From: Piezodorus guildinii
Taxonomy: Eukaryota > Arthropoda > Insecta > Hemiptera > Pentatomidae
DNA: 64,000 bases
NCBI GenBank assembly: GCA_023052935.1
Contig: CM041292.1
Span: 107,625,906 to 107,689,905 of the forward strand
Direction of reading: 5' to 3'
The notes beneath the pieces were generated by a model. The model was given only the letters and a program-made list of their open reading frames with translations, searched no databases and was not told the origin of the DNA. The position numbers and the translations under genes were made by a program. The stretch's first letter is position 1. Every line of letters begins with the position of its first letter. Positions 36,720-48,390 of this stretch are shown one piece after another.

Positions 36720-37090
36720 ACAACTAACTTCGACTGAGGACCAGTTGCGCCGAGCTGACAGGCAACTTTCAGTTTGCACAACAGCTTACAATTGCAGAGT
36801 CAGTCCCAGCTGCTGTAAATAGTTAATACTCCAAAACGAGATCAGCCCGTAGCGATCACAAACCCCTAATGGCCTCATGTTTACACAGCCATTTGTCAAC
36901 AGATTAGGGCCAACACGGACGTCGAAGGCCATGCATAATAATTCATCCTTTTACAAGACCATAAGAGAAAGACAGCCTCGGCATCCATACTTACATGAGT
37001 AACTTTCTTTCACAAGTCTACTATGCGTGTGTAATGACTATTAGTCCAGAAATTAGTTGCGACCTGACAGATCCGAACATTATCTGTGTT
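36720..37090. promoter_or_regulatory. Candidate intronic regulatory element
   Basis: Balanced-composition, non-repetitive block inside the LIM1-LIM2 intron. It contains a CAGCTG E-box (CCCAGCTGCTG, about 36808), homeodomain-like cores (CTAATGG, GTTAATAC, CATAATAATTC) and no open frame. Its position within a developmental transcription-factor gene makes an enhancer plausible, but this is inference from composition and motifs alone. Confidence 0.3.
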
Positions 37091-37354
37091 AAATAAAAAA
37101 AAAGTTTTTGAAAAACATAAATTTAGAATATTTTGAGAAAACATCCAGGAACCCGATATATAAACAATTTAAAAAATAAATTCTGTCTTAGTAAGGGTGC
37201 TTTTAGATAAAATTTTCCATTGAGTACAGCTGGGAAGTATACTTCTGAATTCTTGGCTGCTACTTTTCCTTCATTTCTTTCCAGTTATCTATTGTAATGT
37301 ATTGAGGATACTCAGGGGAGTTCATAATTAAATAATTTTAATATTAAACAATTA

Positions 37355-37790
37355 ATGATAACGAACCTTTGTCGGCAAAACATCAAAGGTGTTTTGGATT
37401 TCCCATCGGTACGGGCCCCCCAGCGGTACCAGAAACCTCTGGTAGTTCCCCTCCCCCCCCAGCGGTACCAGAAACCTCTGGTAGTTCCCCCCCCCCCCCC
37501 AGCGGCGGCCAACAAGAATATTAAGATTGGTGGAAAGATAAGAATAATAGCACAAAGGCTATACCGCCAACCGGTATTCCCATCTCGGCCCACCCGAGGT
37601 GACAAGAATGAGAGAGAAGAACCGATGAGAGAGTCAAGTTTGATCCTCAAGAAGAGTGAGTCGGGTTCTATCTACAAGAAGAGGAGGTGGCCGTCGGGGT
37701 TCTGAGAGCAGCTGGAGGATGATGCCAAGAAAGGGGACCTAAGACTGATTTCACATTCGCCAGCCGGTTAAGTGTTTCAAAGGTATATTG
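37355..37790 (+). other. GC-rich block with hairpin-containing tandem repeat and unassigned open frame
   Basis: AGCGGTACCAGAAACCTCTG starts at 37422 and again at 37461 (period 39, separated by C-tracts), and a third partial AGCGG follows at 37501. Each unit holds a 7-bp stem TACCAGA/TCTGGTA with an AACC loop (37427-37444). An open frame, 37355-37705, runs through the repeat (QRYQKPLVVP twice, then PPPPP) into a basic, charged stretch (GDKNEREEP, KKRRWPSGF) and stops; the same frame continues past the stop for about 20 codons. No family recognised. It may be a degraded retroelement ORF1 or a pseudogene. Confidence 0.45.
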
Positions 37791-39149
37791 TTATTTGTAA
37801 TATTGTATGGCAAAGGTAGTAAAATGTCCCTCAGTATTCTCAATCAGAGTTCTAGGCAATGGGTTAATATAACTTATATGTGTAAATTAATAATTATAGT
37901 AATGTATTAATTGAATCTTGTTTACTTTAATCTTACCCTGCATGCCACCTATTGGATTGGTAAACACGATACCTTTGGAAAGGAGATCCATGGTATCATT
38001 AAATATAGTTTATATATTGACTAAATATAGTAAGTAAGCTAGTTTTTGAAGCTACCGCTGCCTTAGAAAAGCAGCCGGTCAAAAACATAGCACTATTATT
38101 GTTTTTTTCCTAGTAGAACTGATGTACCAAGTGATTAAAAGAGGTCTGTTAAAATCCTAAACTTGCAGTAATAAATAGGATTTGAATAAACCTACACACG
38201 CACACACACACATATATATATATTTATTTATTTATTTTATTTTATTTATTATTATTTTTTTTTTTATTATGATCATCTTTTCCAGAAATCTGTTTCATAA
38301 AATAATGTTATAATAAATAAAAAATAAGTAGGTATGTGATATGTGCATATGATAAAGTTATGCAGACACGATTTATATATTAAATTGCTTAATAAAGAAA
38401 AAATCAAAAATTAATTAATCCTACCAAATCCAGTTATCAGTAAGCAATTATCTGTTGCAACGCAAACTCTTCAATTATACATCTGATCGCTGAAGAATGG
38501 TGTGAAAAAATGATAGTTAAAATCACTCTTTATAATTGCCATTAAAATACTTCTCCCCTTTGTCGCGAACCTATGGCTGCCGGTCCCACTTTATCATTCA
38601 ATACTCAACTCACCCCAGTTAAACAATCCGGTACTTTGAACTTTATCATGATATTATCACACATGGAATCCTCACACTAGACTGAAACGACAAGAATCCG
38701 CTCGCAGATACCGATTAATCCAACATTTACTTGACAGAGTGTTTGTCAGCTTCCCAACTACTACAAAAATACTTATATATACTACCATGATAAGATCTCA
38801 TAGATTTGATATTGAAACTTAAATTATAAAAAGTGCCCCAGTTTACTCATTTGGGATCTCTTGTAACTCAAGAAAATGCACCGGAGGTTTAAGTGAAAAG
38901 ATGAATGGAAAATAAGTGAAAATAAATTGGCCTCCGGAGAGGAGTTACTTACTGGATTCTTAGCCCGACAGACCAAGCTCCATCCATATGACATTAATTT
39001 GTCCAGTCCTATATGAATCGGAAATATGGAATAAGTAAGAAAATTGAGCTTGAACTACTACTCTTTGAGAGGGAAATCATTTTTTTATAAATAACTACGA
39101 ATTTTGAAGGAGTTTATAAGTGAATTTATAATATAATTTAATTTATAAT
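37791..39149. other. AT-rich intronic DNA, low-complexity tracts, nothing firmly recognised
   Basis: Contains a CA/TA/TTTA low-complexity run at about 38190-38270 and a balanced block at about 38540-38780 without coding potential. No gene or clear repeat. Confidence 0.4.
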
Positions 39150-39480
39150 GTAAATTGGAGAAGACGGACTAACAACGAAATTTATTCGTGTTATAATGAT
39201 AATTATATTGTTATGACCTTGAAGCTTAGCAGCCTGCGGTGTGCTGGTCATGTGACTAGAATGGAGGCAATCTCCTTCTATGAGGCGGTGTTATCTGAAC
39301 CTATTCACAACAGAAACCAAAACTTGGTTGAATGATGTGGTAGGAATACCCTAGGAGTAAGAAACTGGATGACGAATGTACAAAAATGAAATGGCTAAAG
39401 ATAGCGAGTAAAGAAGGAAGACCAGGACTTGTCATCGAGTTGTAGCGCCACATAGATGATGAAGGGGTTTGATATTGAGC
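39150..39480 (+). mobile_element. LINE ORF2 C-terminal remnant
   Basis: Plus-strand translation in shifting frames gives LKLSSLRCAGHVTRMEA, then LGVRNW and, near the end, GLVIEL-stop-RHIDDE. These correspond to 'L.WAGHV.RM', 'LGVRNWR..A' and 'GL-stop-RH', the conserved end of a common arthropod LINE. Same family type as the remnants at 10.3, 15.3 and 57.4 kb. Dead copy. Confidence 0.7.
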
Positions 39481-40261
39481 TGTGGAGACCCACTAAACCA
39501 TCAATGTCCTTTCGAATTTAAACCTTGCAATCCAAAATAGTAAAGTTCCTTAACACCTCTTACTTTGACATCCATAAAGACCTAAATATATTTTGTTGCA
39601 CACTTTGCCAGGAATGGATATATCTCCTTTACTTCCAAATTGCTAGCCAACTTTGCTCCATTTCTTCTCGATAAATATCAGAGGAGTCTGAAAAGATGAT
39701 GGCCTCAGAATCTTTTAAAGTAAATAAATATTGAATTACCATCACTGGATAGTTTCTTCACTAGGATTTCCAATCCTGTATTCAACTGATGCTCTTTTCC
39801 TTGTAATTATTTCATATACAGTTGTAAAAAAATGTTGTTTTTTTTTTTTTTTAACTTAATAATTTTATTTGCACTTGTATAAGTTACAATCAGCAAATGA
39901 GTTATATTTGATAAACATAGCATGGGCTGGCATGAGGGAGAAAGTACCCAGTAGAGCATCCTCCTGACATTCAAAACGAACTATTTTTTTAGGCTAGGAG
40001 ATCCCTCATCCAACTCCTTTTCAGCCTACGCCGAGTTATGTATGGTATGTCAGTTGTATCCATGCTTTGTACATGTTTGTTTCTATGCCCATTAAGTTTG
40101 TCGTTGTAAATATCAATCCCCTTTATGATTATTTCACTTAGTTTTTATCTAAACTTATGATTGTACAAAGCTTTGTATACTTACCTCTTTCATTTTTTTT
40201 TTTTTTTACCATAATAATTGTATGATGTTAGTATCATTGATTTACTGCTTTTCTTATTCAG
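39481..40261 (+). other. End of the LIM1-LIM2 intron
   Basis: AT-rich, with T-tracts at 39835-39852 and 40193-40207. It ends with TTTACTGCTTTTCTTATTCAG, a strong pyrimidine-rich acceptor. Confidence 0.6.
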
Positions 40262-40563
40262 ACTGTTCAGCTGCCGAAGATGCTCGAGGTGCGGTATGGG
40301 TATATCCTCATCGGAACTTGTGATGCGCGCGCGGGATGAAGTGTTCCACTTGCATTGCTTCTCGTGCACGACGTGCGGTGTGCTGCTGACGAAGGGGGAC
40401 ACATTCGGGATGCGGGGAGGCGCCCTGTTCTGCCGGCCGCACTACGACCCCGCGGAGCCTCCGCTGTCGCCGGCCTGGGGGCCCAGGGGGCGGCCCCGGA
40501 AGAGGAAGTTGTCCAGCCCAGAGCCGCAGGAGCACCCGCTCGCCCTCACACACCCTTCTGTAG
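40262..40563 (+). CDS. ap: apterous/Lhx2/9-type LIM-homeobox protein, LIM2 exon
   Basis: Internal exon of 302 bases, much richer in GC than its surroundings. Its first base completes the Arg codon split with the LIM1 exon. LFSCRR leads into the second LIM domain (40281-40442): CSRC, 19 residues ending ...DEVF, HLHC, FSC, TTC, 18 residues, then C-R-P-H, so all eight zinc ligands are present. ISSSELVMRARD and TKGDTFGM are signature blocks of apterous/Lhx2/Lhx9. Downstream, RGRPRKRK (40485-40508) is the basic, AT-hook-like motif found at this point in Lhx2/9 proteins. The preferred donor is CTGTAG/GTCAGT after 40563, leaving phase 1; GT at 40560-40561 (phase 0) is a weaker alternative. The homeodomain must lie in later exons and is not seen before 64000. 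Confidence 0.97.
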
Positions 40564-42609
40564 GTCAGTCCCTTCCTTTATGTAGTCATATCTAAACTCA
40601 AATCAACGCATAAACTATGACTTTCACCTATTCAACCTTTTGCAACACATGTGTCACAAATAATTTAATTTTATTGTCCATAACCAAATATTTTATTTTT
40701 ATTCAGCTTTTTCACTGTATAAAGTAAGCATCCAAGGAAGTAACTGATCTCCACATTTATTCCAGTGGTCTATTTGCTTAAGGAGGCGACCACAATGACT
40801 TTATTTTATTTTTTTCAATGAGCCTAATGTTGGGGCCAGCGAGGCTTTTATGGATTCTCTGACACTGTGGTGAAGGTGAGCTGATTTGCAGACTTTACAT
40901 ATGGGATTAAGGTGTATGGTTGGTGGGGAAATAAATAGATGAAGATGGTGAAATGGTAAATTTTATTTACTCGGTGACAAACAAGGAATGGGAAGGCATA
41001 GCAGAGAATTTCAGTGATAAATGACACATTATAAATGGTAAGATAAACAATAATTTATTCACCTGGTAACACACTATTATCCTTGTTCTGTTCCAACGCG
41101 TTCCAACGGTATTACTGTCTGCTACTAAGTTAAATATAGACTTTTACTTAGATTACAGTTTAATCTATAATAAAATGCCATATTTCACTTAGTAGCAGAC
41201 AATAATTACGTCAAAGATAGTGTAAGTTCTGAGAGGTCTGTACTGTTGCATTATTAGTTTTTGCAAGACTGTTTTATGTGTTACTTGATTGTTGAACAGT
41301 ATAGGAGACAAGAAAAAGAAAAATTCTAGACTAAAATTGTTTTATATAAATAATAAAAAAAATTAATTTATTGGGAATAAAGAATCAACTACGATTTGGA
41401 AATTGAATTGTAAGTAGGTTCTCTACATCTTCTTTTTGTTCTCTTGTGACTCATAGTTTGGATGTGTTGATTCTTGAACAGTTGATCAAGAGACAGGAAT
41501 TATCATGTGTAACTCTTAGTCATTACTTTTTAATCGCTTGTAGCTATGTTTATTTCGGAAGTGAAGTAATACATTTATTATCAGAAGTAAATAAGATGCA
41601 CCATATTTGAACATGTGTCAGTTCGTGTATGTTTAAACCATCAAAGCATCAATTATAGAGATTCCTTCTTTGGGATCAACCTGTTAAGAAATTGGATGAA
41701 ATGCTTGTACATGTACATTTGAACATATATAATAAATAAGTATTTTCTATTATTGGTAGGTATAACGGTATACAAAGAGAATCAGACTTTCATGTTATCC
41801 TACTAACAAGCAGCTGATTTCTCCTCCAGCTCTTAAGGGAGGGCTTCTGATTACATTAAGGTTTTTAAACTGCCACCGGTGTGTGTTCCAGGGATGCGGA
41901 TCACGAGCAACAGCGAATACATGAATTTATTATATTAACCGTTTTCCTTCTTTGGTATTACTTTCTCACCGGGTCGCCTTTTTACATTTTACCTTTTCGG
42001 TTTTTTTATTCCTCTTTTTCTATTTGTTTTAATCCTTTGATCTGACACTATATTCCGGAAAAGTTAAGTAGGTTAAAGAGATAGTGAAGTCCCGTTTTAG
42101 AAAAGACCCCTGAAGAATAATGAGACGTAATGCTTTTTTTCTCCCTTACAGGGAAAAACTGATCCCGCGTATGCCGACTCTGAACAGGTTCTTTAGAATG
42201 CGGAGAATTTCAGAATATTATTATAAACTACAACATACTAAGTTAACTATTACTAAATATAGGTACTGGAAGCATGTTAATCATTCGATTTTTTTTTTTT
42301 TTTTTTGATCCCAATTAATTCATATGTTTTTGGTCACACGATCCTTGCATTCCAACTAACATCTAGTCAATATTTCGTCCACTCTCATTCAAACATTTAT
42401 TGTAAGAAGTTATATTTGTAAGTTCAAAATTATGAGAAATACAAGAATTTGACAACAAAATTTCCTTAGATAATAATGATATAAACTTTAAACAAAGATT
42501 AGTTAAATAAAAAACATATATATTTGGATATTTAGTGAAGTTTATTTGTCTAGAGTATGAAGTTTAATTTAGAATGCTCGATTGGAGACTAATGAAAAAT
42601 ATGTATACA
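40564..42609. other. AT-rich DNA downstream of LIM2 exon, with a 25-bp inverted repeat
   Basis: 41112-41136 and 41181-41205 are inverted repeats (TACTGTCTGCTACTAAGT / ACTTAGTAGCAGACAATA) with two or so mismatches and a 44-base loop, resembling a small MITE or hairpin. A balanced block at 40830-40950 has no coding signal. Probably the next apterous intron. Confidence 0.5.
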
Positions 42610-43059
42610 ATTTTTTTTTCTTTGTTTCTTTTTATTCGTATATATTACAATTTGTCACAATAGACAATAATAATAGTGCTACAGGATCTCATTCATACAA
42701 TATTTACAATATAAACAAAAGGAAAGTCAAATTACATAAAATAAAATAAAAATAAATAAACGTATACAATAACAAAATTTATAGATAAAATAAATACAAA
42801 TAAATGAAGTTAACAAATAAATAAACAAAACATATCACATTCATACCTATGTACAATATTTACAATCAGCTCGGGAACCCCAGACGGGGCTTGTCCCCCC
42901 ACTTGTGGAAGGACAAGCAGAGTCCAAAGGATCCCAGCGCCTCCCTCTCAGCCGCATCACTGGTGAGAGCCAGCGGAAGCTAAGTGAGGGCGCCACAGCC
43001 ACAATCACACCGCACATGAGAGGAGAATCTGACCAGTATCGGAACTCCAGAATAGATGT

Positions 43060-45743
43060 TTACAATATGTCTCGGGGCCACTGCCTTTTCAACCTTCTAG
43101 GAGGGTTGTATGGATGAGTGTAGCTGGATAGGGATTGCGCTAGAGGATTAGGATGATGAATGAGGTTCTGGTGGAATTTGGAAAATTTAGATGGAATCAG
43201 GTCTGAAATAAATGGAACATTAAGGTCGTGGTGTAAGGTATAGTTGGAGACATAATAAGGAGCATTTACTATTGTTCGGAGGACTTTGGATTGAAAGGAT
43301 TGAATGCGTTTGATGTTAGAACGTTTGGCTGTCCCCCACAGTTCAAGTCCGTAGGTCCACATTGGCTTCAGTATTGTCTTGTAAAGTAATAATTTGTTGT
43401 CAACTGTAAGCTTAGATTTTCTGTTTAGTAGTCTGTATAACTGTCCGAATCGTCTGTTGAGTTCTTTTCGTTTAAGTCTTGCATGTGGGTTCCACGTCAA
43501 TCTTTTGTCTAGTAGTAAGCCAAGATACCGGACTGTGTCTGAGGAAGGAAGCGGTATGGAATTGAAATGAACCATTGGACAGGATTTGCGTCGAAGGGTG
43601 AAGGTGACGTGGGTGCATTTGCTTTCATTAACCTTAATACGCCAAGCATTACACCAGTCCTCGATAAGACAAAGGTGTCTTTGCAGGATTAAGGATGCTA
43701 TTTCAGGATCGGAATTGGATGATAGGATGGCGGTGTCATCTGCAAACGTTGCCAGAAAGGTGTCAGGATGATTAGGAATATCAGCAGTGTAAAGGATGTA
43801 GAGGACGGGTCCCAAGACGCTGCCTTGAGGAACACCGGCCTCAATGGGATAAAAGTTAGAAAATTCTACACCACAGCGAACTCGGAAGGAGCGGTTTGAG
43901 AGATAGGATCGTAGAATGAGGTATAGAGACTGGGGTAAATGCGTTTTAAGCTTGAAGAGTAATCCGGTGTGCCATACCCGGTCCAAAGCTTGCACTATGT
44001 CCAGAAACGCACCAGAACAATACTCTTTGCATTCAAGGGCTGAGGAAATATGGTCTACAACTCGGAGTCCTTGTTGAACAGTGGAATGATGAGCACGGAA
44101 ACCGAACTGATGGGAAGGAAGATTTTGTGATTCTAATATAGGCAGGATTCGTTTTAGGAGGAGTTTTTCAAAGACTTTTGAGAGGATGGGGAGTAGACTA
44201 ATAGGTCTGTAGGATGAAGTGTTGCTGGAAGGTTTACCTGGTTTTAGGAAGAGAATGATTGTGGAATGTTTCCACAAGAGAGGAAAATAGGTGGTGCGTA
44301 GGATGCAGTTGTAGATATAGGTAAGGAATATAATAGCTTTCTGCGGAAGTTGACGGAGGATCTGGGGGTAAGGAGATCATGTCCAGGAGATTTACGGAGG
44401 GTCAGTTTCTGGAGAAGATATTTAACTTCAGAGGGATTAATAGCTTTAGGAGGTAGGGAAAGAGGTATTGGTGACAAAAGGAAGTCTTGTACTGCTGCGG
44501 TATGATTGCTTTGGGATTCCGGGTGAGGAGTGAATACTTTGGAGAGGTGTGTGGCGAATTCCTCGGCTTTATCTTCATCAGACGCAGCCCAGGAGTCATC
44601 ATCACGTCGGAGAGGATGGGAAACTTGATGGGATTTTAAAATCTTCTTCGTGACATTCCACAGGGAATTATCACTAGCTGACAGAGAGGAGAGGTAGAAA
44701 TTAAAGGACTGAGAACGGAAGGTCGCCAACTCCTGCTTCAATTGTCTACAATAGAAGTTATAGGAGCGGCGATCTGTTGGGTGTCGGGTGCGCTGCCATA
44801 ACGATCTGGCACGGCGTTTTGCATGGATTAGGTCTGTAAGGTGTTGAGGCAAATGGTTTTGGTGAGGAGTTATATTGGAGTGCTTAGGAGAGGAGGCAGT
44901 CCAGACAGCTTGCTGAATGGCGGTGGTGAAGGAGTAGACGGAATCGTCAAGGTCTTCTGGGGTTTTGAGGGTCACCCTGAGGTTAATATTATCGGTCAGG
45001 ATTTCGCGAAATAGGTTCCAGTTGACAGGGCCCCGGATAAATGACGGTGGGATAGGTTTTGGAATTGGAGTGAGAGATACTTTTAGGATCAGTGGACTAT
45101 GGTCTGAGGATAGTTCATCAAGTCGAGCTACAGATAAGTTGAGGGAGCCTAATCCGCTGTGAATGAAGAAGTCAAGGATGTCAGGATTACGGTTGGGATC
45201 GGTTGGCCAGTAGGTAGGGGAATCAGGAGGTAGGAGATTGAAATGACGGGAGTTGAGTGCAGACAGCTAATTTCGTCCACGAGAATTCGTGGTTCTCGAA
45301 CCCCACTGTTGATGCTTGGCATTTAAGTCTGCACCCAGAATGAAATGATTTCCTAAGGAATTTAGAAAGGATACAAATTCGGCGTTGGAAATGGAATGTT
45401 TGGGAGGGCAATATGCTGATGTAAGGGTTACAGGAAAGGAAAAAGTTTTGATTACTATGGCTGTGGTTTGTAGGAAATCATAGGTAGGAAGTGGGCGTAA
45501 GTGATGAGAGAGGGACTGGTGCACAATGACAGCAGTACCGGCATGGGCTTTGCCGTCTGGGTGGTCCGTACGGTATGTTACGTATTGAGGTATTTTGAAG
45601 AACTGTTTAGTGGTTAGTCTCGTTTCAGTAATAAGTGCTACGTCAACGTTTTGGTCTTGCAATAAAGCTGTAAGTTCATCAGTATGATTTCTAACACCAT
45701 TCGCATTCCATAGGAGAATGGATAAGGAGTTAGGTGACATCAT
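43060..45743 (-). pseudogene. Jockey-type ORF2: endonuclease plus reverse transcriptase, disabled
   Basis: About 895 codons, the usual ORF2 length. The N-terminus is an APE-type endonuclease: LLWNANGVR, ITETRL, LGADLNAKH and SSDHSP. The reverse transcriptase follows: LKPGKP, YRPISLLP, GFRAHHST, AFLDIVQALDRVWH (motif A), GVPQGSVLGP, and the catalytic FADD at 43735-43746. The tail contains YLGLLLDKRLTWN and LWGTAKRSNIKRIQ. Two lesions are seen: an in-frame TAG at about 45267 in the endonuclease (GRN-stop-LSALNSRHFN) and a one-base loss in a run of five G (plus strand 44364-44368) that shifts the frame just before LRQLPQKA. The product would nick target DNA and copy the element's RNA; this copy cannot encode it intact. 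The homopolymer change could be a sequencing error. Confidence 0.93.
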
Positions 45744-47053
45744 TTAAGGATTTTTTAAGGAAGGGATTAAGTTTGATACAAGATTAGTAAGTAGTGATAT
45801 TAGAGGCATAACGAGGGATTTGATTTCAGTGATGAAGGATGTCATCAAACTTGTAAGGTCTGAGACATTTGATGGAGGAGGAATATGAGAAATTTGATGC
45901 GGATGAGGTTTTTGAGGGTTGGTAAATTTTGAGGAATAGCTGGTTGTGGAACGGTTTGAGGATTTTTAAGTGTGCGTTCTTCCGGCAGGGCCTCGGCCTC
46001 TTTGTTCTGGTTCCCACCTCCAAGTAGATGGGCAAATGTAACATTGGAATCAATTGTTTTTGAAGGTTGTCTTCTGCTTCTGATCGGTTCAGCTGTTTCA
46101 TCCAGATTCTGAGGTTTTTGGTATCTGCTTTTGAGGTTCTTGTAGATTTGACATCCCTTGTAGCTAGCCGGGTGGTCCTTGAGGCACAGAGCACAAACAG
46201 CGGGTGTTGATCTTGGTCTTGTACATTCTTCTGACTTATGTTGCTCACCGCATTTCACACAGCTTGGTATGTGGTGACAATAACTTCTAGTATGACCATA
46301 TGCCTGACAATTGTGGCACTGAACTATTTCTTTCTTAGTGTAAGGTTTTTCAACTCTTACACTAGTATAGTATAATCTATTGAGGTCATACATTTTTTCA
46401 ACTCCCGCTGATGGTTCCAAGTCCACAAAGAATAGAGGCAGTGGAATTTTATCTTTTAGGACGTTGGTGACTTGTCGCACTTTATAGCCTATCTCCGTCA
46501 GTTCTTCTTGGATAGCTGCTGCTGGTGTCGAAGGGTGTATGTTTCTAATTACAATCCTTAAAGCTCTCTTCTGGCGTAATGTATGAAAATCAGCTTTGGT
46601 CTCCGTCAGATATTTTACTATTTTTCTGTAGGTTTCGGCGGTAGTCGGGGATATTTTAGTATCACTAGTTCTACTTATACAATAATAACTGTTAGGATCG
46701 GTTAATTTGCTTAGATGCGCCCACAGTAGTTTAAAGTTTTTAATATTTTTAACAAATATTGGTGGAGGTTGTGGTTCTTTTGGTATAGGAGAAGATTCCA
46801 TTGTTTCTTTTTCAATTTGAAGGATCTGAAATGGGTTCGGTGTAAAAAACGGCGATTCTTCAGTTAATCCTTGTGATGATGTGCTAGGCTGTGGTTCAGA
46901 TCCTAAAGAGTTTGCTGAAGCAGTCGCTGGTGGAATCATTTTTTTATTATTATCACGGCGAGGTCTCTGTTTTATGGGAGACGAGTTTGAACCTGCAGAT
47001 CTAGATCTTTTACTTGTAACTTTCGAGGACATCACTTGATGAAAATATCGCAT
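45744..47053 (-). pseudogene. Jockey-type ORF1 (gag-like RNA-binding protein), frameshifted near the end
   Basis: It opens at ATG 47053 (MRYFHQV; an alternative Met, MSSK, lies seven codons on). A basic, Ser/Pro-rich N-terminus is followed by a central RNA-binding-like domain (LRIVIRNIHPSTP) and three zinc knuckles: CHNCQAYGHTRSYC, CVKCGEQHKSEEC and CALCLKDHPASYKGC. The current frame stops at about 45845. Another frame from about 45940 carries a more gag-like ending (PHPHQISHIPPPSN ... SLKNP) that stops with the TAA at 45746-45744 directly before the ORF2 ATG, so a frameshift near an A-run around 45930-45945 is likely. The protein coats the element RNA. Confidence 0.88.
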
Positions 47054-47160
47054 TGATTAAAAAAAATAAATAGGAATAAATATATAATGGAATAAGAATA
47101 AGAAGGAAAAAAATAAATAAAAGAAAGATAAGGAAAAGAAAAGCAAGCCCGAGCTTGCCG

Positions 47161-48390
47161 AGCTAGCGGCAATCAGCTGATCAGTGACCCTCCTTTCACT
47201 TTTTCGTGATTGTACAAAGTAAATTATAACTTTGCTTACCAAAATTTCTCCAATATTCACTGCTGTAGTATTCCTGAGGTCTAGTGATGTTTTCCAGACT
47301 GAACTCAAGCGAATTCCTACTGAAAAAAGCAAAAATCTGAGAGACGAAGTAACGTATGACTGTTATCATCGAGCGCATCAGCTGATCATCTCTTTGTTTC
47401 TAAAACCGTTTTATAACCCAGAAATATCATAACATAATTGTGATTCTGTCATATATTTAGATAAAGTATAACATAATGTGATGCTGGTGTTTTCGTTTCT
47501 TTGAGATTATAATGTAGAAGGGTCCCTGGATAATGTTTCATGTCTTTTTTAGAATTCAGCGCATTACTTGTTGGTCAAAGATGTAAATAAAATTGTGAGG
47601 AAAAAAATTAAAATTGTCACAAAATTCGTACAAAAATAAAAAATAAAATAATTTTGTTTTATTCGCATTTTCCTCGAAAATTTGTTTTTAAAAGAAGTGA
47701 TCTGTAATTTTGTTAAAAATCATTTAACCAATTATGTTTTTTTGTTTTGGTTATTATGACATCATGATTGATTTGCAATGTTTATTTCTAATATAAAAGA
47801 CATATCAACAAATAGCGTTTGTAAGCCTTTAATGATATTTTTTTAATTTACTGTAAAAGAATATTTCCTTATACAAAAGATAATTTAGAAATGTTTCTAT
47901 TCCTTAATGCTTTATTGATCCAAAGATATCTATGAATATTAAGAGAAAGATTTGTAAAAACCTAAGTGTGACTAGCAGGTTTGCTAGCGATTTTTTGTTA
48001 AATTGTATATCTGTGTTTTTATTATAAGAGTGACTATATAATACAGTGAGACAGTCACTCTCTCAAAAATTTTTATGTTCAACAAATAAAAAAAAATATT
48101 TTGCCAGATCTAAATTGTATTCAGTCAAAGTTACAATGAGATACCATTAGCAAAACGCATCTTGTAATTATCCAATACCAACGTTTTAGCTTTTAAAAAT
48201 AACCGTTCAATATTATAAACACATTGCAATATAATGTAATAAATACAATTTTTTTCATTCGTGGAAAATACCCTTGTTTCCGAGATTTTAAAAATAAGTT
48301 ACTTTAGATTATAGAAACGATTTCTTCTTTCATAATTTTAAAAACGAATTGAACGTGTTTCCACGGTAACCTGCCCTGAACAGGGATACT
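47161..48390. other. AT-rich DNA, no gene recognised
   Basis: Flanks the Jockey element. No coding or RNA signal. TTGTACAA near 47212 might belong to the target site but has no exact match at the 3' end. Confidence 0.4.

Larger units (their letters stand above)
26511..40261 (+). other. 13,751-bp intron between LIM1 and LIM2 exons
   Basis: Bounded by GTAACT at 26511 and TTCTTATTCAG at 40251-40261. The phase is 2: AG from the first exon plus A from the second makes AGA (Arg), giving YYR-LFSCRRC in frame, exactly where LIM1 meets LIM2 in this family. The intron is packed with transposon relics listed separately and a few GC-richer unique blocks (34740-35000, 36720-37090, 37355-37790). Confidence 0.93.
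42610..47160 (-). mobile_element. Jockey-type LINE, nearly full length
   Basis: About 4.5 kb on the minus strand: a 5' region (47054-47160) beginning near ATCAGCTGATTGCCGCTAGC, ORF1 (47053-45744), ORF2 (45743-43060), and a 3' UTR to an A-rich tail (AAAGAAACAAAGAAAAAAAA) at about 42612. The ORF1 stop and ORF2 start abut as TAAATG at 45746-45741. Only three disabling changes are apparent, so the copy is fairly young. I could not confirm a target-site duplication. It lies antisense to the host gene. Older, related copies lie at 23.6, 28.8 and 55.6 kb. Confidence 0.93.

Noticed and set aside
37312..37650. 112-codon minus-strand frame with repeated GFWYRWGG
   Set aside because: It is the reverse reading of the C-tract tandem repeat, without independent support.
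40308..40553. Open frames on both strands over the LIM2 exon
   Set aside because: High GC opens all frames; only the frame with LIM zinc ligands and correct splice phase is real.
45826..46248. 140-codon minus-strand frame overlapping ORF1
   Set aside because: Mostly a shadow of ORF1; only its last part may be the true ORF1 ending after a frameshift, which is noted under that gene.
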